DNA of 5,503 nucleotides from DASRTE01 sp035316885. Its GTDB lineage: Bacteria; Actinomycetota; Actinomycetes; Jiangellales; Jiangellaceae. Location: assembly GCA_035316885.1 (NCBI GenBank), contig DATHII010000076.1, positions 1-5,503 on the forward strand. The letters run 5' to 3'. Positions 1 to 5,503 of the stretch are shown in pieces. Position numbers and translations under genes: made by a program. Position 1 is the stretch's first letter. Every line of letters starts with the position of its first letter. The notes below the pieces were generated by a model. That model saw nothing but the letters and a program-made list of their open reading frames with translations. It searched no databases and was not told the origin of the DNA.

Positions 1-1205
1 TCACGTACCTCGTCGCGATACGCGGCACCGTTCTCGGTGACGTACAGGGGCAGCCCCGGCACCTCGGCGGACAGCCACGTCAGCGTCCGGGTGAGACCCT
101 CCGGGTATACCTCCCAGTCCATCCCGGTGACCGGTCGTCTCCGCGAGCGGAAGCTGACGTCCTCGGCGCCGACCCACGGTGACCCCGGTGCGGTCGGGCG
201 AGGCAGGCCGGCCGAGGTCAGCGACGGCGGCGGAGCGGCCACCGGGTCGGCGTGGCCGGACACCAGGGTTCCGACGTAATAGTTGACGCCGAGCAGGTCG
301 ATCGGCGCGGAGATCAGTGCCAGGTCGCCCTCGCGGACGTGGTCGCCGAGCCCGAACGGCTCGAGATCGGCGGCGACATCGGTCGGGTATGCACCTCTGG
401 CCACCGGGTCGAGGAACAACCGGTTCTGCAGCCCGTCGATCCGGCGCGCGGCCTCGACGTCGACGGGATCGGCCGGGTCGACCGCGTCAACCGGCGAGAG
501 ATTCAAGGTGATCCCCAGCGCGCTGCGCTGATCGTGGGCCCGGATGGCCGCGCCGGCCAGACCATGGGCGAGCAGGAGGTGATGGGTGGCCGCGACCGCC
601 GCGCGCGGCTCGACCCGGCCCGGCGCGTGCTCGCCGGACGCATAGCCCAACAGCGCCGAGCACCAGGGCTCGTTGAGGGTCGTCCAGTACGGAACCCGGT
701 CGCCGAGGGCTTCGTGGACGGTGTCGGCGAACTCGGCGAACCGGTGCGCGGTGTCCCGCGACGTCCAGCCGCCGCGATCCTCGAGAGCTTGCGGCAGGTC
801 CCAGTGGTACAGCGTCACCCACGGTGTGACGCCGTGCGCGAGAAGCTCGTCGACCAGCCGCCGGTAGAAGTCGAGCCCACGCTGTTCGACCGCTCCGCCG
901 TCCGGCCGGACCCGCGGCCAGGCGACCGAGAAGCGGTAGGTCGTGAGCCCGAGCTCCGCCATGAGGGCGACGTCATCAGGCATCCGGCGGTAATGGTCGG
1001 CGCCGGGTTCGCCGGTGTGACCGCCGAGGATCGCGCCGGGACGCCGGGCGAAGGCGTCCCAGATCGAGTCGGTACGGCCGTCGGCCGTCGTCGATCCCTC
1101 GACCTGGAACGCCGCGGTCGCCGCGCCCCACAGGAAGCCTGCAGGGAAGCGCTTGGCCCCCGCCGCCGCGGCGGGCGAGGTGGTCGTCGAATCGAGCACG
1201 GTCAT
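1..1205 (-). CDS. GH1 family beta-glucosidase, C-terminus cut by window edge
   Basis: A retaining glycoside hydrolase of family 1, expected to release glucose (or a related sugar) from beta-glucosides in the cytoplasm. I see no signal peptide. The gene has no stop and leaves the window, so about 401 residues are visible of a usual 440-480. From the ATG: the N-terminal family signature FLWGAATAAFQVEG (about 24-37, with sugar-binding Gln34), TLYHWDLPQ (131-139, His134/Trp135), acid/base Glu179 in TLNEP, and nucleophile Glu391 in LYVTENGA. The 212-residue gap between the two glutamates and the stretch around SPWVGAEDVSF fit actinobacterial GH1 enzymes. The missing end should carry the WSLxDNFEW sugar-binding loop. 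Start: ATG 1205 overlaps the exporter stop as ATGA, but the purine-rich GAGGGG (1206-1211) touches it directly. A GTG at 1199 has 6-nt spacing and could be the true start. Substrate specificity is not readable from this sequence. Confidence 0.95.
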   Translation of the reverse strand, partial: MTVLDSTTTSPAAAAGAKRFPAGFLWGAATAAFQVEGSTTADGRTDSIWDAFARRPGAILGGHTGEPGADHYRRMPDDVALMAELGLTTYRFSVAWPRVRPDGGAVEQRGLDFYRRLVDELLAHGVTPWVTLYHWDLPQALEDRGGWTSRDTAHRFAEFADTVHEALGDRVPYWTTLNEPWCSALLGYASGEHAPGRVEPRAAVAATHHLLLAHGLAGAAIRAHDQRSALGITLNLSPVDAVDPADPVDVEAARRIDGLQNRLFLDPVARGAYPTDVAADLEPFGLGDHVREGDLALISAPIDLLGVNYYVGTLVSGHADPVAAPPPSLTSAGLPRPTAPGSPWVGAEDVSFRSRRRPVTGMDWEVYPEGLTRTLTWLSAEVPGLPLYVTENGAAYRDEVR

Positions 1206-2473
1206 CCCCTCACTGCTCCCTGCATGATGCCCGACAGGCGGGGGCGGGGCCGCAGAGTGGGTCGCAACACGATCCCGTTGCGCCGCGCGAACACCAGTGT
1301 GATGAGCACCGTGCCGACGAGGGTCATGATGCCCCCGCCCAGCAGGGACCAGCGCGGCCCCAGCACCTCCGCCGCCCATCCGATGAGCGGCGCACCGGCC
1401 GGGGTGCCACCCATGAAGACCATCAGGTAGAGCGCCATGACCCGTCCCCGCATCTGGGGGTCGACGGAGGTCTGCATGTAGGCGTTGGCTGTCGTGATCA
1501 CGGTGAGCGCAGCCATGCCGAGGGGGATCAGCGACAGCGCGAAGACCCAATAGGCGGGACTCAGCCCGGCGAGGATCTCGAGCAACGCGAAGACCACCGT
1601 GACGGCGACGATCACGCGTCGCCGAGGGGCCCCGTGACGGGCGACCAGCAGTGATCCCGTCAGCGACCCGATCGCCATGATCGAGCCCAGCAGGCCGTAC
1701 TCACTGGGCCCCTTGTCGAACACGCCGGTGGCCATCAGAGCCATCGTCATCTGGAAGTTCATACCGAACGTGCCGACGAAGAACATGATCGCCATGACCA
1801 TGACCAGGTCGGGCCGGCTGCGCACGTAGCGCAGGCCGTCGATCACCCGCCGCTCGCGGCCCGGCACGGCTCGCGGCTCATCGATCGCGTCCTTGCCGAT
1901 GATCAACAGCATGACGATGGGCGCGCCGAACGTGACGGCGTTGAGCAGGAAGACGGGGCCGGTGCCGACGGCGGCGATCAGCAGGCCCGCCACACCCGGC
2001 CCGATCAGCCGCGCGGCGTTGAACGACGCGCTGTTGAGCCCGACGGCGTTGGCCAGGTCGTCGGGTTCGACCAGTTCGGCGGCGAAGGTGTTGCGGGCCG
2101 GGTTGTCCACTGCCGTGCCGACCCCGAGCAGGAACGCCAGGACGTACACGTGCCAGACCTGGGCCAGATCGGTGACCACCAGCACGCCCAGCGTGACCCC
2201 GATCGTGCCGAGGAAGCCGTTGGTGAACATGAGCAGCTGCCGCTTGGGCAACCGGTCCGCCAGCATGCCGCCGAACGGCGCGACCAGCAGGAAGGGCAGG
2301 AACTGCAGGCCGGTGGTGATGCCCAGAGCCACGGGACCGCCACCGAGGGTGACGAGCACCAGCCAGTCCTGGGCGACACGCTGCATCCACGTACCGATGT
2401 TCGACACCAGCATCCCCGACCAGAACAGCCGGTAGTCGCGGTATCGATGGAGGGAGCGGAACGTGGGACTCAC
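1202..2473 (-). CDS. MFS exporter, MFS_3 / DHA3-like (EntS-type) family
   Basis: A 423-residue inner-membrane transporter of the major facilitator superfamily, most like the MFS_3 (transmembrane secretion effector) / EntS-type proton-driven exporters of small molecules. The N-terminus FRSLHRYRDYRLFWSGMLVS followed by NIGTWMQRVAQDWLVL (about 25-40) is the hallmark of this group. The loop 2-3 motif A is GGMLADRLPKRQLL (68-81). Further family motifs are DNPARNTFAAELV (123-135) and DPQMRGRVMALY (338-349), the latter opening the second-half repeat. About 12 hydrophobic segments and a basic C-terminal tail (RPTLRPRPRL) are visible, and the length is normal. The start is a GTG overlapping the marR stop by 4 bases (GTGA), with no clear ribosome site, so translation probably depends on marR. 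The stop overlaps the GH1 start. MarR control and export of a toxic or aromatic compound are inferred, and the substrate is unknown. Sugar import is less likely for this subfamily. Confidence 0.93.
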   Translation of the reverse strand: MSPTFRSLHRYRDYRLFWSGMLVSNIGTWMQRVAQDWLVLVTLGGGPVALGITTGLQFLPFLLVAPFGGMLADRLPKRQLLMFTNGFLGTIGVTLGVLVVTDLAQVWHVYVLAFLLGVGTAVDNPARNTFAAELVEPDDLANAVGLNSASFNAARLIGPGVAGLLIAAVGTGPVFLLNAVTFGAPIVMLLIIGKDAIDEPRAVPGRERRVIDGLRYVRSRPDLVMVMAIMFFVGTFGMNFQMTMALMATGVFDKGPSEYGLLGSIMAIGSLTGSLLVARHGAPRRRVIVAVTVVFALLEILAGLSPAYWVFALSLIPLGMAALTVITTANAYMQTSVDPQMRGRVMALYLMVFMGGTPAGAPLIGWAAEVLGPRWSLLGGGIMTLVGTVLITLVFARRNGIVLRPTLRPRPRLSGIMQGAVRG

Positions 2474-2913
2474 AGTTGGGCCAGCTTCTCCAGCACCGGT
2501 GCGGCGCGGCGAAGCGCGTCGTGCTCGTCAGGGGTCAGTTCGCGCATGCGACGGGCAAGCCAGGCGTCACGCCGGCGCCGGTCCTCGGCCAGCAGTGCGG
2601 TGGCCACGCCGGTGATGCGCACAATGACCAGGCGCCGGTCGTCGCTGTGAGGCTCGCGTACGACGAGACCTCGCTCCTCGAGGGCGGAGACGATCCGCGT
2701 CATCGAGGGAGGCTGCACCTTCTCGTGGGCCGCGAGCTCGCCGAGGGTCATCGCGCCGTGGCGCTTGAGGGTGCCCAGCGTCGCGAGCTGCGTGAGCGTC
2801 AGAGACCCGTCCGCGCGCTCGGCCCGCAGCCGGCGGGCCAGTCGCATCACCGACAGGCGCAGGGTGCTGGACAGGCCTGCTTGGGTGCCGGGAGAAGCAG
2901 GCGCGAGAGTCAC
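2470..2913 (-). CDS. MarR family winged-helix transcriptional regulator
   Basis: A 147-residue dimeric DNA-binding repressor of the MarR type, which usually releases DNA on binding a phenolic or other small ligand. Visible parts: helical dimerisation N-terminus (about 14-35), winged helix-turn-helix with MTLGELAAHEKVQPPSMTRIVSALEERGLV (55-84; recognition helix about 66-80), the wing with the conserved DDRR (91-94), and the C-terminal dimer helices (LTPDEHDALRRAAPVLEKLAQL). Length is typical. It is the first gene of the operon and its TGA overlaps the exporter's GTG, so it probably controls the exporter and the glucosidase. The start is GTG. An in-frame stop blocks an upstream extension, the nearest GAGG lies about 13 nt away, and a -10-like TAAGCT sits 7 nt upstream, so the message is probably leaderless. 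A palindrome immediately upstream is the likely operator. The ligand cannot be deduced. Confidence 0.95.
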   Translation of the reverse strand: MTLAPASPGTQAGLSSTLRLSVMRLARRLRAERADGSLTLTQLATLGTLKRHGAMTLGELAAHEKVQPPSMTRIVSALEERGLVVREPHSDDRRLVIVRITGVATALLAEDRRRRDAWLARRMRELTPDEHDALRRAAPVLEKLAQL

Positions 2914-2916
2914 GAC

Positions 2917-2946
2917 CGTTAGCTTACCTCATTACTTATGCTAACG
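2917..2946. promoter_or_regulatory. Probable MarR operator: 30-bp imperfect palindrome
   Basis: Perfect 7-bp inverted arms CGTTAGC (2917-2923) and GCTAACG (2940-2946) are separated by 16 bp. Four further inner pairs match, giving 11 of 15 pairs about a centre at 2931/2932. The stretch is clearly AT-richer than its surroundings. It ends 4 bp before the marR GTG and covers the putative -10, so a bound dimer would block transcription of the marR-exporter-glucosidase operon. Palindromes at this position are the usual sites of MarR autoregulation. Binding itself is inferred. Confidence 0.7.
2921..2926 (-). promoter_or_regulatory. Candidate -10 element of the marR operon
   Basis: Read on the minus strand this is TAAGCT, a match to the actinobacterial TANNNT -10 pattern. 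Seven bases separate it from the marR GTG, so transcription would begin at or next to the start codon (leaderless mRNA). No good -35 is visible at 17-18 nt spacing (AGTCGT or TAGTCG), which would suit a weak or regulated promoter. It lies inside the palindrome. Confidence 0.45.
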
Positions 2947-2950
2947 ACTA

Positions 2951-2963
2951 GCTCTCCAAGAGC
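2951..2963. other. Small hairpin in the gap between DUF2530 gene and marR
   Basis: The 13-bp sequence GCTCTCCAAGAGC is a perfect 5-bp stem with a 3-base loop. It lies in the 82-bp gap after the DUF2530-like gene. A second, looser pair (GCAGGA/TCCTGC, 15-base loop) flanks it. No T-run follows on the minus strand, so if it ends the upstream transcript it would be a weak terminator. It could also be chance in GC-rich DNA. Confidence 0.25.
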
Positions 2964-2995
2964 AGGACGAACCCAGCCAAGCTCCTGCCCCTGCG

Positions 2996-3493
2996 TCAGC
3001 GCCTGCGGGCACGACGGCCACGGTAGGCCGCACCGGGCTCGCTGATCTCGTCTGCGTCCGCCGGGGTGCCCCGGCGTGCCCGCCGGCCACTGCGGGACCG
3101 CTCGTCGGTCTGATCAACGGCAGCCGGTTCGACGTCCTGCCACTCCGCCGGCTCGCCGGAGCGGTCCGCGTCGTCATCAGGGCCGTCCGGCTCCTCATCG
3201 GGGCGGTCGGGTGCCTCGTCGGGGCGGTCCGCCTCCTCGTCCAGCAGGGCCTGCGCGATGGCATCTCGCCGCTTGCGCGTGTACTCGAGCCCCAACAGAC
3301 CCAAACCCACCCCTGCCAGGCAGGTCCACAGCCACCAGCCGAGGCCCTGCTCGTCCAGTCTCGTGCGGTTCAGCGCGAGGACGACGAAGGCGGCGGCCCA
3401 GAGCACGGTGCCGACCGCGACCGTGCGCACCCCGTCAACGTCGAAGGGGTGCACCGGCGGCGGCTCCTTTGCCCGTCGACGACGCCTGGCCAT
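2996..3493 (-). CDS. DUF2530-like small membrane protein with charged repeat tail
   Basis: A 165-residue protein of unknown function that I recognise as DUF2530-like, a family found in Actinobacteria, often beside NCS2 permeases. The order is: a basic N-terminus (MARRRRRAKEPPPVHPFDVDGVRT), membrane segment 1 (about 25-41, VAVGTVLWAAAFVVLAL), a short loop, membrane segment 2 (about 51-69, GLGWWLWTCLAGVGLGLLG), then LEYTRKRRDAI, the usual end of the conserved core near residue 80. The remaining half is an extra tail: four acidic heptads such as DRPDEAP and DRPDEEP (about 89-116), then arginine-rich stretches ending RGRRARRR. Both membrane ends carry positive charges, so topology is not obvious. 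I chose ATG 3493 because a TAGCCT -10-like box lies 7 nt upstream. A GTG at 3499 would add two residues. The gene is divergent from the purine permease, which suggests a shared regulation or accessory role (inference). Confidence 0.85.
   Translation of the reverse strand: MARRRRRAKEPPPVHPFDVDGVRTVAVGTVLWAAAFVVLALNRTRLDEQGLGWWLWTCLAGVGLGLLGLEYTRKRRDAIAQALLDEEADRPDEAPDRPDEEPDGPDDDADRSGEPAEWQDVEPAAVDQTDERSRSGRRARRGTPADADEISEPGAAYRGRRARRR
3146..3229 (-). repeat. Four degenerate 21-bp tandem repeats inside the DUF2530-like gene
   Basis: Units at 3146-3166, 3167-3187, 3188-3208 and 3209-3229. In protein order they encode DRPDEAP, DRPDEEP, DGPDDDA and DRSGEPA. The two nearest the membrane domain (3188-3229) share most bases, including TCGGGGCGGTC on the plus strand, while the other two have drifted. 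The period is a whole number of codons, so copy-number change would keep the frame. The product is an acidic, proline-rich, probably disordered linker. Confidence 0.8.
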
Positions 3494-3500
3494 GGTCACG

Positions 3501-3506
3501 AGGCTA
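3501..3506 (-). promoter_or_regulatory. Candidate -10 element of the DUF2530-like gene
   Basis: Minus-strand TAGCCT fits TANNNT and is followed by exactly seven bases before ATG 3493, the same geometry as at marR. This would give a leaderless message and argues against the GTG at 3499, which would lie 1 base from the box. No convincing -35 is seen at normal spacing. Confidence 0.35.
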
Positions 3507-3586
3507 TCCGCACGCGCGTGTCCCCTGTTCGCGTATGGCCAGGTCTGGCATTCTCACGCCCGCGGGGAGCCGGCCAGACACGCCCT

Positions 3587-3591
3587 GGGAG
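3587..3591 (+). promoter_or_regulatory. Ribosome binding site that sets the permease start
   Basis: GGGAG is followed by a 7-nt spacer and ATG 3599. This favours ATG 3599 over the open frame that continues upstream to 3449, whose translation before 3599 is arginine-rich, unlike any permease, and runs antisense into the DUF2530-like gene. Confidence 0.7.
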
Positions 3592-3598
3592 CACGAGG

Positions 3599-5068
3599 AT
3601 GAGCGAGACGGCAACCACTTCCGAACCCACTAGCGGCATCGACAGGTTCTTCAAGATCAGCGAACGTGGGTCGACCGTAGGGCGCGAGATCCGCGGCGGC
3701 TTCGTCACGTTCTTCACGATGGCCTACATCATCGTGCTCAACCCGCTGATCATCGGTACCCAGCCGGACGCGACCGGCGCCTTCCTCGGCGGCGGCGCGG
3801 CGCCCGACCTAGCGATGGTCGCCGCGGCCACGGCCCTCGTCGCGGGCCTGCTGACGATCGCGATGGGAGCGTTCGCCAACTACCCGCTCGCGCTCGCCAC
3901 CGGTCTCGGCCTCAACGCGTTCGTCACGTTCGCGATCGCGAGCCGGATGACCTGGGCCGACGCGATGGGGCTGGTGGTGATCGAAGGCCTGATCATTCTG
4001 GTGCTGGTGCTCACCGGCTTCCGGACGGCGGTGTTCACCGCGGTGCCGCGACCGCTCAAGATTGCCATCAGCGTCGGCATCGGGCTGTTCATCGCACTCA
4101 TCGGTCTGGTCGACGCCGGGGTGGTTCGCAGCACCGCGGTACCCGTGCCCCCGATCGAGATGGGCATCGACGGCCAACTGGCCGGCTGGCCGGTCTTCGT
4201 CTTCGCCGTCGTCCTGCTCGCGCTGATCGTGATGTACGTCCTCAAGGTCAAGGGTGCAATCCTCTGGGCGATCCTCGGCGGCACGATCCTGGCGATCCTG
4301 GTCGAGGCGGCGTTCGACATCGGGCCCGCCTTCGGTGCAGACGGCTCGGTGAACCCAAAGGGTTGGGGCCTGAACGTGCCGGCCCTGCCCGACCAGGTCG
4401 TCGACACTCCCGACTTCGGCCTGCTGGGCGAGTTCAGCCTGCTGGGGGCGTGGGAGGCGGTCGGTGTCCTCACCGCCGCGCTGTTCGTATTCACGCTGCT
4501 GCTGGCCGACTTCTTCGACACGATGGGAACGATGGTGGCGGTGGGCGCCGAGGGCGACCTGCTCGACGAGGAGGGAAACCCGCCGAACGTCCAGCGCATC
4601 CTCGTCGTCGACTCCGTCGGGGCGGCCGCAGGCGGCGCAGCCTCGGTGTCAAGCAACACGTCCTACATCGAGTCGGCGTCCGGAGTAGGCGACGGCGCCC
4701 GCACCGGCCTGGCCAGCGTCGTCACCGGCCTGTGCTTCCTGCTGGCGACCTTCCTCGCGCCACTCGTGGCGATCGTGCCCTACGAGGCCGCGACGCCTGC
4801 GCTCGTGCTGGTCGGCTTCATCATGATGAGCCAGGTGCGGGGCATCGACTGGGACGACCTTGAGATCGCGATCCCCGCGTTCCTCACGATCATCCTGATG
4901 CCGTTCACCTTCTCCATAACCGCCGGGATCGGCGCCGGCTTCGTGACCTATGTGCTGATCAAGCTCGTCCGCGGCAAGGCCGGCGACGTCCACCCGCTGC
5001 TGTGGGTGGTGGCAGCGTTGTTCGTGGTCTACTTCGTGATCGAGCCCATCAGCCAACTGCTCGACTGA
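3599..5068 (+). CDS. NCS2 family purine permease (AzgA/PbuG-like, COG2252 type)
   Basis: A 489-residue inner-membrane transporter of the nucleobase-cation symporter 2 superfamily, in the guanine/hypoxanthine/adenine branch rather than the uracil/xanthine branch. It should import purine bases with protons for salvage. The N-terminus has the family pattern IDRFFKISERGSTVGREIRGG then FVTFFTMAYIIVLNP (about 14-49). Then come YPLALATGLGLNAFV (95-109), the substrate-site helix with LLADFFDTMGTMVAVG (301-316), and the TM10 region SNTSYIESASGVGDGARTGL (352-371), where Glu358 corresponds to the conserved substrate-binding glutamate. The hydrophobic pattern fits 12-14 membrane segments. The 240-285 loop is somewhat long and polar. 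Length is at the upper end of normal. The start at ATG 3599 has a good ribosome site. The gene is divergent from the DUF2530-like gene and converges on the next gene. Which purine it prefers cannot be told from these motifs. Confidence 0.95.
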   Translation: MSETATTSEPTSGIDRFFKISERGSTVGREIRGGFVTFFTMAYIIVLNPLIIGTQPDATGAFLGGGAAPDLAMVAAATALVAGLLTIAMGAFANYPLALATGLGLNAFVTFAIASRMTWADAMGLVVIEGLIILVLVLTGFRTAVFTAVPRPLKIAISVGIGLFIALIGLVDAGVVRSTAVPVPPIEMGIDGQLAGWPVFVFAVVLLALIVMYVLKVKGAILWAILGGTILAILVEAAFDIGPAFGADGSVNPKGWGLNVPALPDQVVDTPDFGLLGEFSLLGAWEAVGVLTAALFVFTLLLADFFDTMGTMVAVGAEGDLLDEEGNPPNVQRILVVDSVGAAAGGAASVSSNTSYIESASGVGDGARTGLASVVTGLCFLLATFLAPLVAIVPYEAATPALVLVGFIMMSQVRGIDWDDLEIAIPAFLTIILMPFTFSITAGIGAGFVTYVLIKLVRGKAGDVHPLLWVVAALFVVYFVIEPISQLLD

Positions 5069-5089
5069 GAATCACTCACGACGCCCGCC

Positions 5090-5503
5090 TCACTCTGTCG
5101 ACGGTGGCTCGAAGGCCTGCTCGGCCAGTAGGACGGGCACGCGCTCGGGATCGCGTACCGCCTCCGCCACCGCGAAGCGCAGCTCCCAGCGACCGGACGC
5201 CCAGGCGAGCGCCCGGGCCAGCCCGTCGACCGTGGCGGCGTGGGCTGTGCCGTCGCCGTCCACCCACCAGTCGACCGGCCGTCCGGCCACGACCAGGTCG
5301 TCGTGCTCGACGTAGGTCGGTGGCGGGTCGGGCAGGATCTGGCCGACGACCCCGGGAACCGGGACGACCTCGCCACTGGACGCCGGCGTGCCGTCGTAGG
5401 CCTCTCTCGCGAGGTCCACGTTCAGGACGTCGGCCAGCTCGGAGGGGCCGGGCACCACCGCCGTCAGACCGAGTTGGAGCCACTGTGGCCCGTCGGCGAC
5501 CAC
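5090..5503 (-). CDS. C-terminal part of probable Hsp90/sacsin-like ATP-binding protein, 5' end outside window
   Basis: 137 codons plus stop, open to the right edge. The first visible codon is GTG, but nothing marks it as a start, so I read this as the 3' end of a longer gene. Soluble, with no membrane segments. The visible order is GLTAVVPGPSELADVLNVDLA, then VVPVPGVVGQILPDPPPTYVEHDDLVVAGRPVDWWVDGDG (about 46-85), then an alanine-rich helical end DGLARALAWASGRWELRFAVAEAVRD (about 92-117). From memory this resembles the C-terminal end of the roughly 1000-residue actinobacterial proteins annotated as sacsin N-terminal ATP-binding-like or molecular chaperone Hsp90. The ATPase domain that would prove it is not in the window. 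The coding frame itself is well supported by composition and by its stop 21 bp from the converging permease. The family assignment is moderate. Confidence 0.6.
   Translation of the reverse strand: MVADGPQWLQLGLTAVVPGPSELADVLNVDLAREAYDGTPASSGEVVPVPGVVGQILPDPPPTYVEHDDLVVAGRPVDWWVDGDGTAHAATVDGLARALAWASGRWELRFAVAEAVRDPERVPVLLAEQAFEPPSTE

Larger units (their letters stand above)
3494..3598. promoter_or_regulatory. Divergent promoter region between DUF2530-like gene and permease
   Basis: This 105-bp gap must hold promoters for both genes. On the plus strand the best -10 I can find for the permease is the weak CATTCT (3549-3554), with no recognisable -35, so its promoter is not assigned. The small palindrome GCCAG-GT-CTGGC (3538-3549) lies just before it and could be an operator or chance. 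I see no purine riboswitch fold: the leader after CATTCT would be only about 40 nt. Confidence 0.4.

Noticed and set aside
252..1430. Long plus-strand open frame of 392 codons opposite the glucosidase
   Set aside because: It lies antisense to a GH1 gene with complete catalytic motifs and to the exporter's C-terminus. Its translation is Arg/Gly/Val/Pro-rich low-complexity sequence with no family resemblance, typical of the empty antisense frame in GC-rich DNA.
1893..2922. Plus-strand open frames opposite the exporter and marR (1893-2435, 2150-2650, 2476-2922)
   Set aside because: Shadows of well-supported minus-strand genes, with no recognisable domains and no ribosome sites.
3146..3229. The 21-bp repeats as a CRISPR array or iteron origin
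   Set aside because: The units are contiguous without spacers, in frame within a coding region, and degenerate. They are protein-level heptad repeats.
3449..3598. Fifty-residue N-terminal extension of the permease
   Set aside because: The stretch is Arg/Pro-rich, overlaps the DUF2530-like gene antisense and has no family match. ATG 3599 has a proper ribosome site and begins where permease homology is expected.
3494..3598. Purine riboswitch before the permease
   Set aside because: No paired P1-P2-P3 architecture is visible and the likely leader is too short.
3809..4659. Minus-strand open frames opposite the permease (3809-4177 and 3880-4659)
   Set aside because: Their translations are low-complexity (His/Asp/Arg-rich or Ser/Thr/Pro-rich) and mirror the codon pattern of the permease.
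1..5503. Mobile element, tRNA, CRISPR or defence system
   Set aside because: No transposase, integrase, terminal inverted repeats, tRNA-like cloverleaf, direct-repeat array or defence-family domain was seen. Composition looks uniform apart from the short AT-rich marR operator.

Overview
The window is very GC-rich, uses GTG and ATG starts with short or no leaders, and encodes families typical of Actinobacteria: a DUF2530-like membrane protein next to an NCS2 purine permease, a MFS_3-type exporter, an actinobacterial GH1 glucosidase, and what looks like the C-terminus of an Hsp90/sacsin-type ATP-binding protein. I infer a high-GC actinobacterium. The genus cannot be fixed from the sequence alone.

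Layout: positions 1-2913 (minus strand) hold a tight three-gene operon: a MarR regulator, an MFS exporter and a GH1 beta-glucosidase that runs off the left edge. Each junction is a 4-base stop/start overlap (GTGA, then ATGA), so the three proteins are very likely translated from one message. A 30-bp imperfect palindrome with perfect 7-bp arms lies just before marR. It covers a -10-like TAAGCT placed 7 nt before the GTG start, which looks like an autoregulated, leaderless promoter.

Positions 2996-3493 (minus) encode a small two-helix DUF2530-like membrane protein with an unusual tail of acidic 7-residue repeats. It is divergent, across about 105 bp of shared promoter region, from an NCS2 guanine/hypoxanthine/adenine-type permease at 3599-5068 (plus). 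The permease converges, with a 21-bp gap, on the 3' end of a minus-strand gene at 5090-5503 that enters from the right edge.

Working model (inference): the operon is an aryl- or natural-product-glucoside module, in which a cytoplasmic glucosidase frees an aglycone, the MFS protein expels it and MarR senses it. The DUF2530/permease pair is a separate purine-uptake unit. None of the known families here is new. The points worth a second look are the coupled MarR-exporter-glucosidase operon, the operator/leaderless-promoter architecture and the repeat-bearing DUF2530 tail.
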